Shown here: positions 28,361 through 37,761 of the stretch, piece after piece
How the letters are laid out: each line of letters starts with the position of its first letter
How positions within the stretch are numbered: position 1 is the stretch's first letter
Source of the DNA: Verrucomicrobiota bacterium
Lineage (GTDB): Bacteria; Verrucomicrobiota; Verrucomicrobiia; Limisphaerales; J093
Direction of reading: 5' to 3'
Length of the DNA: 57,821 nucleotides
NCBI GenBank assembly: GCA_022710935.1
Contig: JAKLFY010000042.1
Span: 1 to 57,821, forward strand
Notes under the pieces: model-generated
Database searches by the model: none
The model's input: only the letters and a program-made list of their open reading frames with translations
What the model was told of the DNA's origin: nothing
Program-made: the position numbers and the translations under genes

Positions 28361-28936
28361 TCAGGTGACGGGGGGCGGGTGGGGCTCGGAACGGGGCGGA
28401 GGCAGGCCCCCCGTTTCGGCCAGGGTCGGGTTGCGCATTCTGTGATCGCGCCGTCTCCGTTTGCGTCTGTGCCGGTGATGGTGCCTGGCGTGGTCGGAGT
28501 CGGATTCTCCGCTCTCCTCGATCTGAATGCCGCGGTGGTGCCTCGAGTGGGAGTGGGAGTGCGAATGCGGCCGCTTTCGGAGGAACAAAGCCCAGACCAA
28601 AAGCACGACCAGCAGCAGGATCCCCACCCCGAGGACCACCAGCATATCCTGCGTCAACCCCGGGACACGGCTCCAGGCGGGACCGTCACTGCTGCCGGAC
28701 GGGGGCCCCGAGTAAGTGACTTGGGCGGAGCCGGCGGCGGAGGCGACTCCGAGCACCGCGAGACCGGCCAGCCAGCGGACGACGGACCCAACCGGGGGCA
28801 ATGCAGCCCAGGCGCGCGTCGGGGCGATTTCGGGGCGGGGGGTCGGGCCAGATCGCCGGGGCGGCTGGATGGCGAGGTGGCGGCACTTCGACAGGCCGGG
28901 TTTTGCGTGACGCGGGTGAGGCGGACAAGCTGTCAT
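28361..28936 (-). CDS. Single-span membrane protein with His/Arg-rich cytoplasmic tail
   Basis: Up to 191 residues. A first hydrophobic segment (WLAGLAVLGVASAAG, around 55-69) looks like a signal peptide or anchor. A second (MLVVLGVGILLLVVLLVWALFL, about 98-119) is followed by SHSHSHSRHHRG and HARHHHRHRRKRRRR, a strongly histidine- and arginine-rich tail. The gene begins 7 bp after the sigma54 activator gene. The true start could be internal (TTG near residue 46) because residues 1-45 look non-globular. I do not recognise the family; the tail could bind metal ions or nucleic acid. Confidence 0.55.
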   Translation of the reverse strand: MTACPPHPRHAKPGLSKCRHLAIQPPRRSGPTPRPEIAPTRAWAALPPVGSVVRWLAGLAVLGVASAAGSAQVTYSGPPSGSSDGPAWSRVPGLTQDMLVVLGVGILLLVVLLVWALFLRKRPHSHSHSHSRHHRGIQIEESGESDSDHARHHHRHRRKRRRRDHRMRNPTLAETGGLPPPRSEPHPPPVT

Positions 28937-28943
28937 GGCACGT

Positions 28944-30383
28944 TTATGCGGCTGGACGTTTCCGACTTGCGGATCCCGTGCCGTCTTCGGCTGTGGGGTC
29001 GTCAGCGTTGATGTTCAAGCGCTGCATGCGGGTGCGGAGGGCGGTTCGACTGATGCGCAGCGCCTCGGCCGTGCGGTTGAGATCGAAGCCCTCGCGTTCG
29101 AGGAGATTGACGATGAGATCGCGTTCATACCCGGCCAGGTGATCGTCCAGAGAGGCTTCGCCCACGGGCGGAGAGCCGCTCTTCCGAAGCCGGTTCTCAA
29201 CCTGCGAATCGGGCAGGCTCTCGGCTTGAAGTTCCTCGCGGGTCTCGAGAATCACCGCGCGCTCGATGGCGTTGCGCAGCTCCCGGACGTTGCCTGGCCA
29301 GTGATGGGCCAGCAGCTTTTGCTGCGCCGGCGCGCTGATGCCGCGGATGTTCTTGCTCATGGCCGCCGCGAAATGACGGAGGAAATGCTCGGCCAGCAGA
29401 AGCACGTCCTGACCCCGTTCGCGCAGGGGCGGGGGCATGAATTGAACCACGTTGAGCCGGTGAAACAGGTCTTCGCGGAAATGATTCTCGCGGATTGCGC
29501 GGATGATGTCGCGGTTGGTGGCCGCAATCAACCGCACATCCACGCGCAGTTCCTGATTGCCCCCGACGCGCGTGAACGTGCCGTCCTCCAGAAAGCGGAG
29601 CAGCTTGGCCTGGAGCGGGCGGCTCATGTCGCCAATCTCGTCCAGGAAGATCGTGCCGCCGTCCGCCTCTTCGACCCGTCCCGACTTCTGGCGCAGCGCG
29701 CCGGTGAACGAGCCTTTCTCGTGGCCGAACAGCTCGCTTTCGAGCAGGGCCTCGGGGATGGCGGCGCAGTTGATGCGGATGTAGTTCCTCTCGCGCCGGT
29801 GGCTGAGGCTGTGCAGCGCCCCCGCCACCAACTCCTTGCCGGTCCCGCTCTCGCCAAGGATCAGGACCGTGGCGTTGGTCGGCGCAACGGTCTGAATCAA
29901 CTGCCGCAAGGCGACCATTTTCGGCGATTCGCCGATGATATGTTCGAGGCGGTAGATCTCGCCCGAGCGCGCGCGCAGCGAGGCGTTCTCCTTGCGGAGG
30001 CGATAGACTTCGGCGCTTCGGGTGATGGCCTGGCGAAGGGCCTCGGGTTCATACGGCTTGGCGAGGTAGTCGTAGGCCCCGGCCTTGATCGCATCGACCG
30101 CCTGTCGAGGCGTGGCGTAGGCCGTGATGACCAGGACGGGGGTGTCCGGCCAGCGGGCGCGCGCTCGGCGCAGGAGATCGTGGCCGCTCATGCCGCCCAG
30201 CCGAACATCCGTCACCACCATGAAATACTCGCCCTGCTCCAGCAGCTTCAGAGCCTGCTCCGCCGAGTCGGCGGTGACCACGCTCACATCGTCAAACCCC
30301 ATCGCCGCAACCATGTCCGGAAACTGGATGCGCGCGTTCTTTTCGTCGTCGACGAAAAGCAGCGGTGGCAGCGGCAGACTCAT
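28944..30383 (-). CDS. Sigma54-dependent response regulator (NtrC/AtoC type)
   Basis: 479 residues. The receiver domain (1-125) has phospho-acceptor D59 in VVTDVRL and K109 in LAKP. The AAA+ domain has Walker A GESGTGKE (177-184), the sigma54 contact loop as GSFTGA (224-229, Ser for the usual Ala), Walker [11 protein letters not shown] and the arginine region [12 protein letters not shown]. The C-terminus is a Fis-type helix-turn-helix ([22 protein letters not shown]). It activates sigma54 promoters when phosphorylated, presumably by the overlapping histidine kinase (ATGA overlap at 30380-30383). Target genes are unknown. Confidence 0.95.
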   Translation of the reverse strand: MSLPLPPLLFVDDEKNARIQFPDMVAAMGFDDVSVVTADSAEQALKLLEQGEYFMVVTDVRLGGMSGHDLLRRARARWPDTPVLVITAYATPRQAVDAIKAGAYDYLAKPYEPEALRQAITRSAEVYRLRKENASLRARSGEIYRLEHIIGESPKMVALRQLIQTVAPTNATVLILGESGTGKELVAGALHSLSHRRERNYIRINCAAIPEALLESELFGHEKGSFTGALRQKSGRVEEADGGTIFLDEIGDMSRPLQAKLLRFLEDGTFTRVGGNQELRVDVRLIAATNRDIIRAIRENHFREDLFHRLNVVQFMPPPLRERGQDVLLLAEHFLRHFAAAMSKNIRGISAPAQQKLLAHHWPGNVRELRNAIERAVILETREELQAESLPDSQVENRLRKSGSPPVGEASLDDHLAGYERDLIVNLLEREGFDLNRTAEALRISRTALRTRMQRLNINADDPTAEDGTGSASRKRPAA

Positions 30384-31747
30384 TTACGCAGTTTCATGAG
30401 CGTTCGGGCGGGGAAGTTTAGGACGAAGCGCGCGCCTTTTCCAAGCTCAGATTCGACTGTGATTTGGCCCCCGTACATCTCGGTGTTGTGCTTCACGATC
30501 GCCAGGCCGAGGCCCGTCCCCTTTTCGCGTGTGGTGAAATAGGGCGCAAAGATGCGCTCGATGTTCTCAGGGGCAATCCCGGGGCCATCGTCGGCGATGC
30601 TGATTCGGATCGAGTAGTTCTCGCTCGGCGAGGTCTGGATCCAGATGTTGCCGTGTCCGTCGAGGGCCTCGCGCGTGTTTTGGAGCAGGTTGACAAAAGT
30701 CTCGGACAAATGGTTGCGCTGGACCAGGAGCAGCGGCAGGCCGGGGGCATAATCGCGGTGGATCTTGACGTCGTACTCGACTGCCGGCGGAAACACCTGA
30801 AGCACCGCCCGTTCGATCTCCTCTTTCACGTCCAGTTTCTCGACACGTCCCTCGGCCAGTTGCGCGTACCCCATCAGCTCCGTGATCAGGCGGTCCGACT
30901 TCTCGACCTCCTCCCGAATAATGCGAATCTGCTGAGTGATGGTCTTCCCCTCTTTCACGGTTCGCTGGAGTGTGTAGGAGGCGTTGTTGATGATCGAGAG
31001 CGGATTCTTGAGCTGGTGCGCGATCTCGGCGGCCAGCCGTCCGGCGGCTTCGAGTTGCTGGCGGCGCAAAGCCAGTTCCTGCTGTTCGTCCTGGCGTTGC
31101 CGCTGGCGGTCGAACAGGATCTGCAAGCCCCAGGACCATGCCGCCACGGCCATCAGCAGGGCCAGACGCCAAACGAACCCGCCAGCCAGGGGGGACACAG
31201 CCACCGCTGCAGCCTCCTCCTCGTCCTCCAGCGCAATCGTGTCCATGGCGCCGATCGTGGCATCAAGCAGAACACCGCCCGTGTAGAAGAGCAGCATCAG
31301 CAGGTTCAGGATCACCTGGGGGCCGGTGGCTTTGAAGCTCAGACAGTTGCGAACGATGAGGACCGGATAAAGCCAATACAACGCGCTCCCGATGCCGCCG
31401 GTTACCGCCACCAACGCGCCGAGAAACAAGCCGTCCACCAGCGCCACCGTGAAGACCGTCCATTGGAGCAATGGAAAAGCCACCTGCCGGTTCCCCAGCA
31501 GGATGAAAGCGACGCCGAAATTGAACGCCAGGTAGAGCAGGAACACATACTGCACGGCCTGCTGGGCGAACATCCAGGTCACCTTGTCCAACACCACGTT
31601 CGGGTTGGCCGGCGAATCGACCACCCACGATGACCAATAGAGAAACCAAAACAGAATGGCCAGCACCACCGCCTTGACCGCCAGACCCAGGTCGCGCTCG
31701 ATCAGCCGAATGCGCTCCGTCTGCTGCGCCGGATCCGTCGACGACAT
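30380..31747 (-). CDS. Membrane histidine kinase (AtoS/NtrB-type)
   Basis: 455 residues from the ATG at 31747 (a longer frame to 31843 has no family features). The first 210 residues carry six hydrophobic spans, with an acidic loop (EDEEEAAA) before the last. The DHp helix has the phospho-acceptor His near residue 244 in EIAHQLKNPLSIINNAS. The ATPase part has N box NLLQNTREAL, G1 IADDGPGIAPENIERIF and G2 TTREKGTGLGLAIVKHNTE. It has no PAS domain, so the signal is probably sensed in or through the membrane. It overlaps the response regulator downstream. Confidence 0.93.
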   Translation of the reverse strand: MSSTDPAQQTERIRLIERDLGLAVKAVVLAILFWFLYWSSWVVDSPANPNVVLDKVTWMFAQQAVQYVFLLYLAFNFGVAFILLGNRQVAFPLLQWTVFTVALVDGLFLGALVAVTGGIGSALYWLYPVLIVRNCLSFKATGPQVILNLLMLLFYTGGVLLDATIGAMDTIALEDEEEAAAVAVSPLAGGFVWRLALLMAVAAWSWGLQILFDRQRQRQDEQQELALRRQQLEAAGRLAAEIAHQLKNPLSIINNASYTLQRTVKEGKTITQQIRIIREEVEKSDRLITELMGYAQLAEGRVEKLDVKEEIERAVLQVFPPAVEYDVKIHRDYAPGLPLLLVQRNHLSETFVNLLQNTREALDGHGNIWIQTSPSENYSIRISIADDGPGIAPENIERIFAPYFTTREKGTGLGLAIVKHNTEMYGGQITVESELGKGARFVLNFPARTLMKLRK

Positions 31748-31873
31748 GGTCACCACCCGGCCCAGGGAGCGGAGCGACTGCAAGGGACGGGGAGAAGCGC
31801 TCCAGAGCGTCCGAAACCACGTTGCCACAGGGGACAATTGCACAGTCAGAGGGATTGCATGTTCCGTGCCGGA

Positions 31874-32491
31874 TCAGGCCTCGCCACCCGGAGATCTCCC
31901 CACACCGGCGCTGTGCCCGGCAGGCTGCCCGGTTGCCGACGCCAGCAGTTCGAGCGCACGCGCCACAATCTCGTTCACCTCGGCCATCCGTCCCACGCCT
32001 TCGTATCCGCATGCCAGCGCCCCGGCATCCGGTCCAATGAACTCGACGCCTCGGCTGCGCAGCAGGGCGACATTCGCCTGCGTGGCCGGATGCAGCCACA
32101 TTTTGCCGTTCATTGCGGGCGCAACCAGGATCCGCGCTGCCGGGTTGAGCGCCAGCGCCATGCAATGGAGGGCGTCATCGGCAAGTCCATGAGCCAACTT
32201 GGCCAGAAAGAGCGCTGTGGCGGGCGCAACCAGCAGGAGGCGGGCCTGGTCGGCCAGTTCGATATGCGGCGGCTGCCAGCCGGTTGGGTTGGACCAGAGA
32301 CTGGTGATCACCGAATGGCGCGACAGCGTCTTGAAAGGCAGCGGCTGGACAAAACGCTGGGCGTTCTCCGTCATCACCACGTGCACCGAACAGCCCCGCT
32401 TGACCAGCAGGCTGGCGAGATCGACCGCGCGGTGGGCGGCGATCGATCCGGTCACGCCCAGGAGAACCATCGGCTCGGCATTTGCGTTCAT
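31874..32491 (-). CDS. coaC: Phosphopantothenoylcysteine decarboxylase (flavoprotein)
   Basis: 205 residues, only the CoaC half of the usual CoaBC fusion. It decarboxylates phosphopantothenoylcysteine in coenzyme A synthesis using FMN. The family marks are GVTGSIAAHRAVDL (catalytic His), VAPATALFLAKLAHGLADD and the substrate clamp PAMNGKMW. The ATG at 32491 is preferred over 32509 because it gives the normal N-terminus. The separate synthetase CoaB is not in the window. The C-terminal tail (GQPAGHSAGVGRSPGGEA) is low-complexity. Confidence 0.9.
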   Translation of the reverse strand: MNANAEPMVLLGVTGSIAAHRAVDLASLLVKRGCSVHVVMTENAQRFVQPLPFKTLSRHSVITSLWSNPTGWQPPHIELADQARLLLVAPATALFLAKLAHGLADDALHCMALALNPAARILVAPAMNGKMWLHPATQANVALLRSRGVEFIGPDAGALACGYEGVGRMAEVNEIVARALELLASATGQPAGHSAGVGRSPGGEA

Positions 32492-32706
32492 GCGCCGGCA
32501 GTCTAACACCGGGACAGGCGCGGTTCCACATCGGAGAACAACCTGCCAGACGCCAAGAATAGGCTTGCGGACCGGACTCGAACGTCCGATTCATGGGCCG
32601 TGCACCGTAAGAGCCGGGATGATCCGACCGTAAAGCGCGCCTCGGGAAGGGCCGCACGGCCCTGCTGGGAGGTGGCCGGCGCGTCGGTTGCGCGGACTGC
32701 AGGCTT

Positions 32707-33309
32707 ATGACACGAGACGAAGCTTGGCGGCTGCTCACGGAATTCACCGCGTCCGAATCCCTGCGCAAACACGCGCTGGCCGTCGAGGCCGCAATGCGAC
32801 ACTACGCGGCGCACTTCAACGAGGACGTCCCGCTCTGGGGTCTGGTGGGTCTCGTGCACGACTTCGACTACGAACGGTGGCCCGAGCCGCCCGCCCACAC
32901 GCGTGAAGGCGCCCGCCTCCTGCGGGAGCGCGGAGTCGACGAAGAGATCGTGGGCGCATTGCTCTCCCACGCGGATTGGAATCAGGCGGATTACCCGTTG
33001 GACCGGCCCCTGCGTAAGGCCCTGTTCGCCGTGGATGAAATGTGCGGCTTCGTGATGGCCGTGGCCTATGTGCGTCCGGAACGCTTGAACGGGATGGCCT
33101 CGAGCAGCGTGCGAAAGAAAATGAAGCAGAAGTCCTTTGCGGCGGCGGTGAGGCGCGAGGACCTCGAGCGCGGCGCCGCCCTGCTGGGAATTCCCCTCGA
33201 CGACCATATCAACCATGTCATCCAGGCACTGCAAGGCGTCGCACCCGCACTCGGGTTGACCGTGCCGAACCCGGAATCATCGGCTTCGTCCGACCAAGCG
33301 ACCGCCTGA
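32707..33309 (+). CDS. HD-domain hydrolase
   Basis: 200 residues. The HD metal-binding set is visible: KHALAVEAAM (first His), GLVHDFDYERWP (HD), and LLSHADW (third His), followed by an Asp in AVDEMCG. This is the short single-domain form found across Bacteria, with probable phosphohydrolase activity on nucleotides or similar. The segment MASSSVRKKMKQKSFAAAV is typical of this subgroup. It is divergent from coaC and co-oriented with sppA, which begins 94 bp later. Substrate unknown. Confidence 0.88.
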   Translation: MTRDEAWRLLTEFTASESLRKHALAVEAAMRHYAAHFNEDVPLWGLVGLVHDFDYERWPEPPAHTREGARLLRERGVDEEIVGALLSHADWNQADYPLDRPLRKALFAVDEMCGFVMAVAYVRPERLNGMASSSVRKKMKQKSFAAAVRREDLERGAALLGIPLDDHINHVIQALQGVAPALGLTVPNPESSASSDQATA

Positions 33310-33402
33310 ACGGCCTCGCCGTTGAGGCCCTGCGCACGCAAGCCCGCGGCAACCCCGCGGCTTGCATTGGTGGCGGGTTCGTCTCAATGTGCCGGGCATC
33401 CT

Positions 33403-34641
33403 ATGGATAACACAACGCACCCTGCACACGACCAGACGCCCCAGACGCCTCGAGATGGGCAGACCGTCGCCGGCCAGACCGGAGATTCCCCGGCTGTTCC
33501 CCCTCCCGCCGCGCCGGCTTCGCATGACCGTCCGCAAGGGCAGCCGGCCCCTCCGGTCCTGGGCGCGGTCCCACCCAGGGCGGCTTCGCCCCGACCCCCG
33601 GCGGGCGGGTGGGGTTGGAAGGTGCTGTCGTTGGTACTCCTGTTAGTTCTGCTGTCCATCGCCGTGGCAAGCGTGGGGGGGTGGGTGATCGGATTGATGC
33701 GATCGACCGGCGGGCCGACGCGCGACACAGCGGTCCGGCTCGAGGAGGCTGTGATGGATGATCAAGGAGGGCGGGACAAGGTGGCGGTGATCGACATCGA
33801 GGGGATTATCTTCGGGAGCCTGCTCGGGGGAGGGTCTTCTGGCCCTGTCGAGATGGTGCGCGAGCAACTCAAGCGGGCCGAATCCGACGATGCCGTCAAG
33901 GCGGTCGTGCTCCGCATCGATTCGCCCGGGGGTGAAGTGCTCGCGTCGGACGAGATCAACCGGAGTCTCGCCGAGTTCCAGCAGCGCTCGGGCAAACCGG
34001 TCGTCGCCTCGATGGGGAGCGTGGCGGCCTCGGGAGGTTACTACGTCGCCGCGCCGTGCCGCTGGATTGTTGCCAACCCCCTCACGATCACCGGCAGCAT
34101 TGGCGTCATTATGCACGGCTACAATTACCGCGGCCTGATGAACAAACTCGGCGTGCGGCCTGAGGTCTACAAGAGCGGGCGCTTCAAGGACATGCTCAGT
34201 GGCGACAAGGCGGAGGAGGAGATCCTGCCCGAGGAGCGCGAGATGGTTCAGTCGCTGGTGGACACGACGTTTCGCAGGTTCAAAGAGGTGGTGGCGGAGG
34301 GGCGCCAGAGCCCGTACCGCCTCAGCGAGGACGGCGGGCGCGGGTTGGTCGACAATTGGGAGGATTATGTGGACGGGCGGGTATTCTCGGGCCGGCAGGC
34401 CCATGACTGGGGATTCGTGGATGAACTCGGCAACTTCAAGACGGCCCTGGACCGGGCCAAAACGCTGGCGCAGATCGACCGCGCCAGGATCATCCGCTAC
34501 GAGCAGCCTTTCGAACTGGGCAGTTTGTTTCGGCTGTTTGTCCGCACCGAGACGCCCGCCATCCAGGTCGACCTGGGCATCGAGTTCCCGCCCATCCAGG
34601 CCGGACGCTTGTACTTCCTGTTTCTTCCCGGAACTCCCTAA
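33403..34641 (+). CDS. sppA: Signal peptide peptidase SppA (short, SppA36 type)
   Basis: 412 residues. A long Pro/Gln/Ala-rich cytoplasmic N-terminus (1-70) precedes one membrane anchor (about 73-97) and a ClpP-like serine protease domain. The nucleophile is S210 in SVAASGGYYVAAP and the general base is K257 in EVYKSGRFKD. VVLRIDSPGGEV is the conserved strand-turn. It degrades leftover signal peptides in the membrane. The ATG at 33403 is the first that avoids an Arg/Cys-rich leader. Its stop TAA (34639-34641) is formed by the left end of palindromic repeat copy C. Confidence 0.92.
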   Translation: MDNTTHPAHDQTPQTPRDGQTVAGQTGDSPAVPPPAAPASHDRPQGQPAPPVLGAVPPRAASPRPPAGGWGWKVLSLVLLLVLLSIAVASVGGWVIGLMRSTGGPTRDTAVRLEEAVMDDQGGRDKVAVIDIEGIIFGSLLGGGSSGPVEMVREQLKRAESDDAVKAVVLRIDSPGGEVLASDEINRSLAEFQQRSGKPVVASMGSVAASGGYYVAAPCRWIVANPLTITGSIGVIMHGYNYRGLMNKLGVRPEVYKSGRFKDMLSGDKAEEEILPEEREMVQSLVDTTFRRFKEVVAEGRQSPYRLSEDGGRGLVDNWEDYVDGRVFSGRQAHDWGFVDELGNFKTALDRAKTLAQIDRARIIRYEQPFELGSLFRLFVRTETPAIQVDLGIEFPPIQAGRLYFLFLPGTP

Positions 34642-34710
34642 CCCGCATATTGACACCCCGTCGGTGCACGGGACGGTCCGACCTCGCAGGATGACTGCTA
34701 TGCGGGTTAG
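34638..34710. repeat. Palindromic repeat, family 1, copy C
   Basis: Perfect 11-bp ends: CTAACCCGCAT (34638-34648) and ATGCGGGTTAG (34700-34710). The reverse complement aligns without large gaps to copies A and B. It supplies the sppA stop codon and shares its last two bases with family 2 copy G. Confidence 0.92.
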
Positions 34711-34752
34711 CCCGGTTACGGTTCCTGGCGCCGCCTAAGAAACAACCGGGCT
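34709..34752. repeat. Palindromic repeat, family 2, copy G (variant)
   Basis: AGCCCGGTT (34709-34717) and AACCGGGCT (34744-34752) are perfect inverted ends around a 26-bp centre. The right end contains the stop codon (TAG on the minus strand, 34751-34753) of the convergent methyltransferase. It lies head-to-tail with copy C, so the whole sppA/methyltransferase spacer is repeat. Confidence 0.8.
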
Positions 34753-35467
34753 AATCCCTGCGCGCGACAAGTGCCGCGCAGTTCCACGCCAAAACCTCGC
34801 GCAACACCGGGATCTTCATCAGAGGCCACAGCTCCGTGTAGTAACGGGGAGCCACGGCCACCACATCGAGATGCCGTTGAGCCCGCAGAAGTCGCAGAGT
34901 GCGTCCGATGTGGGTCACGAAGAGATTCTCGAACGGCTTGAGCGCGCGCGGCTTGCCGACCAGTCGGTCGAAGAGCCGCGGACCGAGCCGCGGACCCAGG
35001 TAGTGCCAGGGCGAGAAATCATGTCCCCCCCAGGGTGAAAGCCAGTTGGTCCAGCTCAAATAGAGATGTCCCCCGGGCATCAGCAGGGCTGGAAAGGACC
35101 GGATCAGCCGCTCGGACTCGCGCAGATGCTCGAGGACATTCGAGCAAATCACCAGATCGTGGCGGCCCAGCGAATCAAGCGATTCCGTATCGAGGTTGAG
35201 CCTCCGAAAGGACGTCCGCGGAATCTCCGCAGGCAGCCAATCGCTTTCGTCGGCAAAGGTGACCTTGCATCCCATTTCGAGCAGTCGCTGACCGAACGTG
35301 CCGGAGCCGCACCCCAGATCAAGCGCCGTCGTGCCCTGGCCCATCGCAACGCCGCGGTCCCTGAGCCACCGGATCGCGTCGTCCACCTGCATCCGCGAGA
35401 ACGCATGGTCATATCCGTGTTTGGCGTGATGCACGATGAGCTTGTGCAGAATCATCGGCGCAGACAT
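34751..35467 (-). CDS. Class I SAM-dependent methyltransferase
   Basis: 238 residues from the ATG at 35467 (a GTG one codon upstream is also possible). Motif I is ALDLGCGSGTFGQRLL and the post-I acidic residue follows in VTFADESDW. VICSNVLEHLRESERLIRSF and LLMPGGHLYLSWTNW are the motif II/III region of UbiE/Methyltransf_11-type enzymes. The Trp-rich stretch WLSPWGGHDFSPWHYLGPRLG is often seen in methyltransferases that act on glycolipids or other membrane-near substrates. The substrate is not deducible. It converges on sppA. Confidence 0.85.
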   Translation of the reverse strand: MSAPMILHKLIVHHAKHGYDHAFSRMQVDDAIRWLRDRGVAMGQGTTALDLGCGSGTFGQRLLEMGCKVTFADESDWLPAEIPRTSFRRLNLDTESLDSLGRHDLVICSNVLEHLRESERLIRSFPALLMPGGHLYLSWTNWLSPWGGHDFSPWHYLGPRLGPRLFDRLVGKPRALKPFENLFVTHIGRTLRLLRAQRHLDVVAVAPRYYTELWPLMKIPVLREVLAWNCAALVARRD

Positions 35468-35546
35468 CACCAGAAAGTGCCCTCATCGCCAATCCCAATT
35501 CTCTCCGGGCTTGGCGAGGGCCGGATCCGGCATTACACTCAACCGC

Positions 35547-37757
35547 ATGGCCAACAAGTCCCTGTCTTGCGCCCGGTTGTTTGCCGGCTGCGCTGCCTGT
35601 TTCGCGTTCGCTGTTGCCGCGGACTCCGCGGCTCCGCGCGCCCTGCCGCCGGGGCAGCTTCCCCGCGACGTGCGGCTCGAACCGCTGAAAGATCTGGACG
35701 GTTATTTCCCCTTTGCCACTCCTACGAACCGCGCCGCCTGGGATGCGCGCGCGGAGAGGGTTCGGCGCCAATTGCTCGTGACGCTCGGTCTGTGGCCCGC
35801 ACCAACCCGAACGCCCCTCAACGCGGTCGTCCACGGGCGGATCGAGTGCGACGATTATACGGTCGAACGGGTCTACTTCGAAAGCCTCCCGGGCTTCTAT
35901 GTCACCGGCAGCCTCTATCGGCCCAAAAGCCCGGGCCAGGCCAAACGCCCCGCGGTGCTCTGCCCGCATGGGCATTGGGCGAATGGACGTTTCTTGGACA
36001 CCGGAGCCGATGATGCGCGGCGGGAGATTGCGGCGGGAGCGGAGCGATTCGAGGAAGCGGGGCGCAGCCCGCTTCAGGCGCGCTGTGTCGGGCTGGCGCG
36101 GATGGGATGCGTGGTCTTCCACTACGACATGATCGGGTACGCGGACAGCGTGCAGATCACGCAGGCGCTGGCGCACGGGTTCGCAAAGCAGAGACCCGAG
36201 ATGAACAAATCCGATAACTGGGGCCTGTTCAGTCCCCAGGCCGAGGCGCACCTCCAAAGCGTCATGGGCCTGCAAACCTGGAACTCGATCCGCGCCCTCG
36301 ACTTCCTGACCGGCTTGCCCGACGTGGACGCGGGCCGGATTGCCGTCACCGGCGCGAGCGGAGGGGGAACGCAGACGTTCATCCTGTGCGCGATCGATCC
36401 GCGCCCCGCGGTCGCGTTTCCCGCCGTGATGGTCTCGACGGCCATGCAGGGGGGCTGCACCTGTGAGAACGCCTGCGGCCTGCGGGTCGGGACGGGCAAC
36501 GTCGAGTTCGCCGCCCTCTTTGCCCCGAAGCCGCAGGGAATGACCGCGGCGGACGACTGGACCAAGGAGATGGGCACCAAGGGCTTTCCGGAGCTCAGGC
36601 GTCACTACGCTCTGCTGGGGATGCCCGACAACGTCCTGCTCAAGGAGGCTCTGCACTTCGGCCACAATTACAACAGCGTCAGCCGAATGGCGATGTACGG
36701 CTGGGTGAACCGCCACCTCCGCCTCGGCCAAAAGGAGCCAATCATCGAGCGCGACTTCAAAAGGCTCTCGACAGCCGAGCTCACGGTCTGGAACGACCAG
36801 CATCCCAAGCCCGAGGGCGGACCGGAGTTCGAGCGCAATTTGCTGCGCTGGCTGACCGAGGATGCCGCCAGGCAACTGGCCGAAACGGCCGGGTCGCGCG
36901 ACCAGTTCGAGCGCGTCTACGGGGGAGGCATCGATGTTGTGATCGGGCGGGGTTTGAAGGATGTCGGCGAGGTCGTCTGGGAATCGAGTGCCCAGGCCGA
37001 CCTCGGCGCCTGTCACCAGACAACCGGGCAACTGCGCAACCTCACTCACGGCGAGGAGCTGCCCGCGATCCGGCTCGAACCGCGGCAACACAAAGCCGGA
37101 GTCGTCATCTGGGTCAGCGGCTCCGGCAAAGGCGGCCTCTACACCAGCGCGGGAGAGGTGCGATCCGAACTCCGGCTTCTGCTCGAACAAGGGTGGACGG
37201 TGCTCGGTCTGGATCTGCTGTTCCAAGGGGAGTTCCTGGCCGATGGCAGGCCGGCGACCCAGACCCGGCGTGTCAAAAACCCACGCGAGGCAGCCGCCTA
37301 CACGTTCGGATACAATCACAGTCTGTTTGCGCAACGCGTCCATGACGTTCTCACAGCCATCGCCTATGCGAAAGGGCAGTGGGGCGGCACCGGGCGGCTG
37401 GTTTTGGCGGGGCTCGAAGGAGGCGGACCGTGGGTTGCCGGCGCCTGCGCCCAGGCACGGGGCGCACTCGATGCGGTCGCTCTCGATACGGAAGGTCTGA
37501 GGTTCGGCAAGGTCCTCGATTTGCACAGCCCCGACTTCCTTCCGGGCGGCGCGCTTTACGGGGATCTCCCCGGAATGATCGCGCTGGGCAAGCCGCGCAG
37601 GCTCTGGCTGGCGGGTGAGGGCGATCGCCCGCCCGTGTTGGCAAAGGCCGCGTATGACGCGGACGGTGAAGCGCAGGCCATCACATTGTACAGCGGGGCG
37701 GCTGCGGAGACCTCCGCCGAGTTTTCGCGCTGGCTGCTGACGATCGCCTGGCCTTGA
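35547..37757 (+). CDS. Exported alpha/beta hydrolase, acetyl-xylan-esterase-like
   Basis: 736 residues with a signal peptide (about 1-25). In the first half, [34 protein letters not shown] and the nucleophile elbow [11 protein letters not shown] (S271) mark an AXE1/Abhydrolase_7-like catalytic domain; the matching His is probably in ALHFGHNYN. The second half (after about residue 460) repeats a hydrolase-like core ([24 protein letters not shown]) without a clear catalytic Ser, so it may be a degenerate duplicate. Members of this group act on acetylated plant polysaccharides. It is divergent from the methyltransferase and followed 4 bp later by pcm. Confidence 0.78.
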   Translation: MANKSLSCARLFAGCAACFAFAVAADSAAPRALPPGQLPRDVRLEPLKDLDGYFPFATPTNRAAWDARAERVRRQLLVTLGLWPAPTRTPLNAVVHGRIECDDYTVERVYFESLPGFYVTGSLYRPKSPGQAKRPAVLCPHGHWANGRFLDTGADDARREIAAGAERFEEAGRSPLQARCVGLARMGCVVFHYDMIGYADSVQITQALAHGFAKQRPEMNKSDNWGLFSPQAEAHLQSVMGLQTWNSIRALDFLTGLPDVDAGRIAVTGASGGGTQTFILCAIDPRPAVAFPAVMVSTAMQGGCTCENACGLRVGTGNVEFAALFAPKPQGMTAADDWTKEMGTKGFPELRRHYALLGMPDNVLLKEALHFGHNYNSVSRMAMYGWVNRHLRLGQKEPIIERDFKRLSTAELTVWNDQHPKPEGGPEFERNLLRWLTEDAARQLAETAGSRDQFERVYGGGIDVVIGRGLKDVGEVVWESSAQADLGACHQTTGQLRNLTHGEELPAIRLEPRQHKAGVVIWVSGSGKGGLYTSAGEVRSELRLLLEQGWTVLGLDLLFQGEFLADGRPATQTRRVKNPREAAAYTFGYNHSLFAQRVHDVLTAIAYAKGQWGGTGRLVLAGLEGGGPWVAGACAQARGALDAVALDTEGLRFGKVLDLHSPDFLPGGALYGDLPGMIALGKPRRLWLAGEGDRPPVLAKAAYDADGEAQAITLYSGAAAETSAEFSRWLLTIAWP

Positions 37758-37761
37758 GATC

